A stretch of DNA of 9,024 bases, from NCBI GenBank assembly GCA_900771065.1, contig CAAGMP010000177.1, positions 1-9,024 on the forward strand, given 5' to 3'. This document shows positions 6,212-9,024 of this stretch, in pieces. The notes under the pieces are model-generated. The model saw nothing but the letters and a program-made list of their open reading frames with translations. It had not been told where the DNA came from and ran no database searches. Positions within the stretch are counted from its first letter, which is position 1. Each line of letters starts with the position of its first letter. The translations under genes were made by a program, and so were the position numbers. This DNA comes from an uncultured Acinetobacter sp. (lineage in GTDB: Bacteria > Pseudomonadota > Gammaproteobacteria > Pseudomonadales > Moraxellaceae).

Positions 6212-6619
6212 TTACGATTGACCTAATTGTTCTAGAAGTAGGTTGCGAATTTCGTTAGGGAGGCGGCATGGTTTCATTTGGTCATTAAGACATGCTAATT
6301 CTACCTCACCCGAGGCTAACAGTATTTCATCACGATAAATGTTTTGTTGCAACACAAAAGACATGGATTTACAAGAAACTACACTTGCGGTAACCGTGAT
6401 CAAATCATCCATTAAAATTGGGCGCATATACTTCACATTAATTTTATGGACGACAAAATTGTAGTCTTTTTGATGCCAATAATGTCCAATGCCTGAAGCA
6501 CGAAGCCATTCTGTGCGTGTGCGTTCCATAAATCGAATGTGGTTTGCATGATACACAATACCACCTGCATCGGTATCTTCCATGTAGATACGAATGTTAA
6601 ATTCGAATTTATTTGCCAT
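6212..6619 (-). CDS. ybgC: YbgC-family hotdog-fold acyl-CoA thioesterase
   Basis: This is a small cytoplasmic thioesterase that commonly heads tol-pal operons. Family members hydrolyse acyl-CoA or acyl-ACP thioesters and have been linked to phospholipid metabolism. The 135 residues form a single 4HBT hotdog domain. The active-site signature lies near the start: YMEDTDAGGIVYHANHIRFMERTRTEW (12-38), with catalytic-type D17, Y23 and H24. The lengths of the protein and of the motif-to-start distance are normal. A GGA lies 8 bases before the ATG. It is the first gene after the 171-base gap behind ruvB, so it probably starts the transcription unit with tolQRAB-pal. Its link to the Tol machine is by operon membership; the substrate is not visible from sequence. 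Confidence 0.94.
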   Translation of the reverse strand: MANKFEFNIRIYMEDTDAGGIVYHANHIRFMERTRTEWLRASGIGHYWHQKDYNFVVHKINVKYMRPILMDDLITVTASVVSCKSMSFVLQQNIYRDEILLASGEVELACLNDQMKPCRLPNEIRNLLLEQLGQS

Positions 6620-6697
6620 AAAATTTTTCCACTATTTTGGAGCTAATAATTGCCATTTTCACGTTAAAGGTGAACGTAAAGCGGTTTTAAAACGCGC

Positions 6698-6725
6698 AGT
6701 TTAACAGTTTGATTTTTTCAACCAA
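6698..6725 (-). promoter_or_regulatory. candidate promoter of the ybgC-tol-pal operon
   Basis: In the ruvB-ybgC gap the minus strand reads TTGGTT (6720-6725), a 16-base spacer and TAAACT (6698-6703, four of six). The -10 is preceded by TG at 6705-6706, which makes it an extended -10. It would give a leader of about 70 bases before ybgC. No convincing intrinsic terminator for ruvB is visible in this gap, so read-through from ruvAB is also possible. Confidence 0.35.
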
Positions 6726-6790
6726 TGGCACAACCCATCAATCTGAGTTTAAGATTTTTGACTGACAAAATGATGAATTGTGTATGAATT

Positions 6791-7795
6791 TCAATTTTTT
6801 ATTTCAGGCGGCTGTAAACCAAATTGTAAATAAGCCATAGGTGTAGCAATACGTCCACGCGCTGTACGCATTGCAAAACCTTGTTGAATTAAATACGGTT
6901 CAATCACATCTTCAAGTGTGCCTGCATCTTCCGCCATTGCAGCGGCAAGTGCTTCGACGCCAGCAGGTCCACCGTCAAAACGTTCCAATAACATAGACAA
7001 ATAACGACGGTCTAAGGTATCTAAGCCATCTTTATCGACATTAAGCATATCTAAAGCACGTTGTGCCATGTCTTGGGTAATTTCACCTGTACCCTTAACT
7101 TGTGCATAATCTCGAACACGACGCAATAATCGATTGGCAATACGTGGCGTACCGCGTGAACGACGTGCTATTTCACTTGCTCCAGTTTCGGTAATTTCAA
7201 TTTGCATTAAATGGCAAGAGCGCGTAACGATGTGGGTTAAATCTGCAACAGAATAAAATTCTAAGCGTTGCACAATACCAAAACGATCACGTAAAGGAGA
7301 AGTCAATAAACCTGCCCGTGTGGTCGCAGCGACTAAAGTAAAAGGGGGTAAATCTAATTTAATAGAACGTGCCGCAGGACCTTCACCAATCATAATATCA
7401 AGTTGATAATCTTCCATTGCCGGGTATAAAATTTCTTCAATAACAGGCGAAAGGCGATGAATTTCATCAATAAATAAAACATCGCCTTCTTCTAAATTGG
7501 TTAGCATGGCAGCCAAATCGCCCGCACGTTCTAAGACTGGACCTGATGTCGATTTTAAATTTCCACCCATTTCACGGGCAATAATATTGGCAAGCGTGGT
7601 TTTACCTAAACCCGGTGGACCAAAAATGAGGGTGTGGTCAAGCGCTTCTTGGCGTGCACGTGCTGCACCAATAAAAATTTCCATTTGTTCACGCACAACA
7701 GGTTGACCAATATAGTCATCTAAGGAAGTTGGGCGAATGGCACGATCAACTTGATCTTCTGCTTTTTCAATATGGCTAATAAGACGGTCTTGCAT
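6791..7795 (-). CDS. ruvB: Holliday-junction branch-migration ATPase RuvB
   Basis: RuvB is the hexameric AAA+ motor that pulls DNA through the RuvA-bound Holliday junction during recombinational repair. The 334 residues are of normal length. The nucleotide site is complete: Walker A GPPGLGKT (59-66), Walker B LFIDEIH (107-113, D110/E111), sensor 1 in VAATTRAG (155-162), the arginine-finger region SPLRDRFG (166-173), and sensor 2 in SRGTPRIANRLLRR (213-226). A C-terminal winged-helix DNA-binding domain follows (about 255-330, with GPAGVEALA and IEPYLIQQGFAMRTARGR). The start is an ATG with AAAGAG 8 bases upstream. It lies 11 bases after the ruvA stop, so the two are surely cotranscribed. ruvC is not in this window. 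Confidence 0.98.
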   Translation of the reverse strand: MQDRLISHIEKAEDQVDRAIRPTSLDDYIGQPVVREQMEIFIGAARARQEALDHTLIFGPPGLGKTTLANIIAREMGGNLKSTSGPVLERAGDLAAMLTNLEEGDVLFIDEIHRLSPVIEEILYPAMEDYQLDIMIGEGPAARSIKLDLPPFTLVAATTRAGLLTSPLRDRFGIVQRLEFYSVADLTHIVTRSCHLMQIEITETGASEIARRSRGTPRIANRLLRRVRDYAQVKGTGEITQDMAQRALDMLNVDKDGLDTLDRRYLSMLLERFDGGPAGVEALAAAMAEDAGTLEDVIEPYLIQQGFAMRTARGRIATPMAYLQFGLQPPEIKN

Positions 7796-7806
7796 AAAAT
7801 AACTCT

Positions 7807-8409
7807 TTATTTATTCAGTGATTTTAATGCAGCACGAATAATTTCACTGGCATCGGTTAAATCGGCTTTGACGGCTTGAACCAATTTTTGTGCTTCAAGG
7901 GGTTTGTAACCTAAAGATTGTAATGCAGCTTCTGCTTCTGCAACGGCGGAATTTGCGCTAAATTGCAACGGTTCAATGGTTGAATTTGATGGCGCAGCTT
8001 CATTGGTCATGGCTTTAAAACGATCACGTAATTCAATCATTAAACGTTCTGCAGTTTTTTTGCCTACACCGGGAACTTTGGTTAAGGTATTGATATCTTC
8101 ATGTTCAACGGTATGAATTAACATATCAGTGCTTAATGTAGATAAAATTGCCAACGCCATTTTAGGACCAACACCATTGACTTTGAGTAAAGTGCGAAAT
8201 AAAGTTTTTTCACGCGCATCTAAAAAACCATAAAGTAAATGCGCATCTTCACGGACGGTTAAATGTGTCCATAAAGTAATTTTTTGTCCTTTTTGTAGCT
8301 GGCAAAAGCTCGATAAAGGCGTGTCTACTTCATAGCCAATACCATTCACATTTAAAATGACAGTGGGTGCTTCCAATGCCAAAACTTCGCCAATTAAGCA
8401 TCCAATCAT
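7807..8409 (-). CDS. ruvA: Holliday-junction DNA helicase subunit RuvA
   Basis: RuvA is a tetramer that binds and flattens the four-way junction and loads RuvB. From the start chosen here it has 200 residues. Domain I is an OB fold (1-63, MIGCLIGEV to GFLD). Domain II has two helix-hairpin-helix motifs: FRTLLKVNGVGPKMALAIL (71-89) and LTKVPGVGKKTAERLMIEL (109-127). A variable linker (about 135-154) leads to domain III (155-200), which contacts RuvB. The frame extends four codons further to a TTG at 8421. The ATG at 8409 is preferred because it gives the canonical MIG start and has GAG 7 bases upstream; that GAG overlaps the TTG. The gene lies 24 bases after dgt and 11 before ruvB. Confidence 0.98.
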   Translation of the reverse strand: MIGCLIGEVLALEAPTVILNVNGIGYEVDTPLSSFCQLQKGQKITLWTHLTVREDAHLLYGFLDAREKTLFRTLLKVNGVGPKMALAILSTLSTDMLIHTVEHEDINTLTKVPGVGKKTAERLMIELRDRFKAMTNEAAPSNSTIEPLQFSANSAVAEAEAALQSLGYKPLEAQKLVQAVKADLTDASEIIRAALKSLNK

Positions 8410-8416
8410 ATTTTTA

Positions 8417-8419
8417 CTC
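8417..8419 (-). promoter_or_regulatory. Shine-Dalgarno that fixes the ruvA start
   Basis: GAG within TTGAGTAAAAATATG on the minus strand, 7 bases before the ATG at 8409. It favours this ATG over the in-frame TTG at 8421. Confidence 0.55.
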
Positions 8420-8433
8420 AAACAAGTGAAATG

Positions 8434-9024
8434 TTAAAACAAGGTAATTTTATTGCCTTGCAATTCTTGCGACAAATTATAGGCTTGATGATCTGAAAAT
8501 TTAGAAATTAAGTCTAAAACTTGCATAATATTTTCATAATGATTGTTATTAAAATAAATGCCCGAACGTTTTAATATCGTCATTAAACGTTGTTCTTTGA
8601 AATTTAATGTTTTATATGGCGTGGTCAGCGGAATAAATGCATTTAAAATATTTTGTAAACTTTGATGTGCAATAATTTCTAAACCTGATTTTTGTGGATG
8701 TTCAAAAATTTTATTTCGCGCCAATTGTTTAGCTGTTTCAATGCCTTGTTCAAGGTCAGGGCTACAATATTGCAATAATGAACCTGTCAATTGACCTGTT
8801 AAAATTTCAATTTGATGTTTCGCAAACGCAGTTGAAACTTCATCGACCAAGCGTTTCATGACGCGCCCACGTAAAGCAGCAATTTTTTGTTGCCACGTAC
8901 TAAAAGGTAAATTTAATTCAACAGGCAAACCATAATCACCAATTAAGTTTAGGAAAATTGGTTCAACCTCTTCATAACTCAACATATTTAAAATAATGCC
9001 ATCTTCTAAATCAATTAAGGCATA
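8434..9024 (-). CDS. dgt: dGTP triphosphohydrolase, C-terminal part (cut by window end)
   Basis: This is the last 197 residues of an HD-domain dNTPase that cleaves dGTP to deoxyguanosine and triphosphate, affecting nucleotide pools. The frame stays open through the window edge at 9024, where it reads YALIDLEDGIILN before the internal Met at 8985; that Met is not the gene start. YALIDLEDG is the conserved segment just after the metal-ligand Asp of the HD domain, which lies just outside the window. Downstream are RGRVMKRLVDEV (about 53-64) and the helical region with ARNKIFEHPQKSGLEI and ILNAFIPL, typical of the Pseudomonas-type enzymes as I remember them. The tail ISKFSDHQAYNLSQELQG aligns with the family's terminal ISGMTD-like helix. 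It ends 24 bases before ruvA and is probably cotranscribed with it. Confidence 0.88.
   Translation of the reverse strand, partial: YALIDLEDGIILNMLSYEEVEPIFLNLIGDYGLPVELNLPFSTWQQKIAALRGRVMKRLVDEVSTAFAKHQIEILTGQLTGSLLQYCSPDLEQGIETAKQLARNKIFEHPQKSGLEIIAHQSLQNILNAFIPLTTPYKTLNFKEQRLMTILKRSGIYFNNNHYENIMQVLDLISKFSDHQAYNLSQELQGNKITLF

Noticed and set aside
6684..6693. GTTTTAAAAC palindrome before ybgC
   Set aside because: A 10-base AT-rich self-complement without flanking pairing; expected by chance in AT-rich DNA.
7497..7706. Plus-strand 69-codon frame antisense to ruvB
   Set aside because: It is a mirror of the Walker A/B region of ruvB, without its own expression signals.

Overview
This window is a piece of an AT-rich gammaproteobacterial chromosome, most likely Acinetobacter or a close Moraxellaceae relative. 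I base this on the resemblance of Fbp (mature start at MSYPTLSQFLQQ) and RuvA (MIGCLIGEV...) to the Acinetobacter proteins as I remember them, on the gene order dgt-ruvA-ruvB-ybgC-tol-pal, and on base composition. No database search was run. Coding density is high, nearly everything is housekeeping, and I see no mobile element, CRISPR array, tRNA or rRNA. No gene-free stretch exceeds about 200 bases.

Layout from the right edge, in the direction of transcription (minus strand). The 3' part of a dGTP triphosphohydrolase gene (dgt, cut by the window end) is followed closely by ruvA and ruvB, the Holliday-junction branch-migration motor. After a 171-base gap with a candidate promoter comes the cell-envelope operon ybgC-tolQ-tolR-tolA-tolB-pal. 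TolQ, TolR and TolA form the proton-driven inner-membrane machine. TolB is its periplasmic propeller partner, and Pal is the peptidoglycan-binding outer-membrane lipoprotein. Together they constrict and stabilise the outer membrane at division. The tolQ-tolR and tolR-tolA junctions are only 3 and 2 bases.

The operon ends at a strong bidirectional terminator. A plus-strand gene for a 63-residue uncharacterised acidic protein shares this terminator, and its stop codon lies in the hairpin loop. That gene is divergent from fbp (class I fructose-1,6-bisphosphatase, gluconeogenesis). fbp is followed on the minus strand by a SpoU/TrmH-family RNA 2'-O-methyltransferase gene, with a perfect 12-bp hairpin between the two.

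I did not find a convincing undescribed system. The points most worth a second look are these: TolA has Asn where the family has its conserved transmembrane His; tolA contains a 4 x 42-bp in-frame tandem repeat; the small convergent ORF sits where cpoB/ybgF often lies; and a hairpin abuts the ribosome binding site of the methyltransferase gene.
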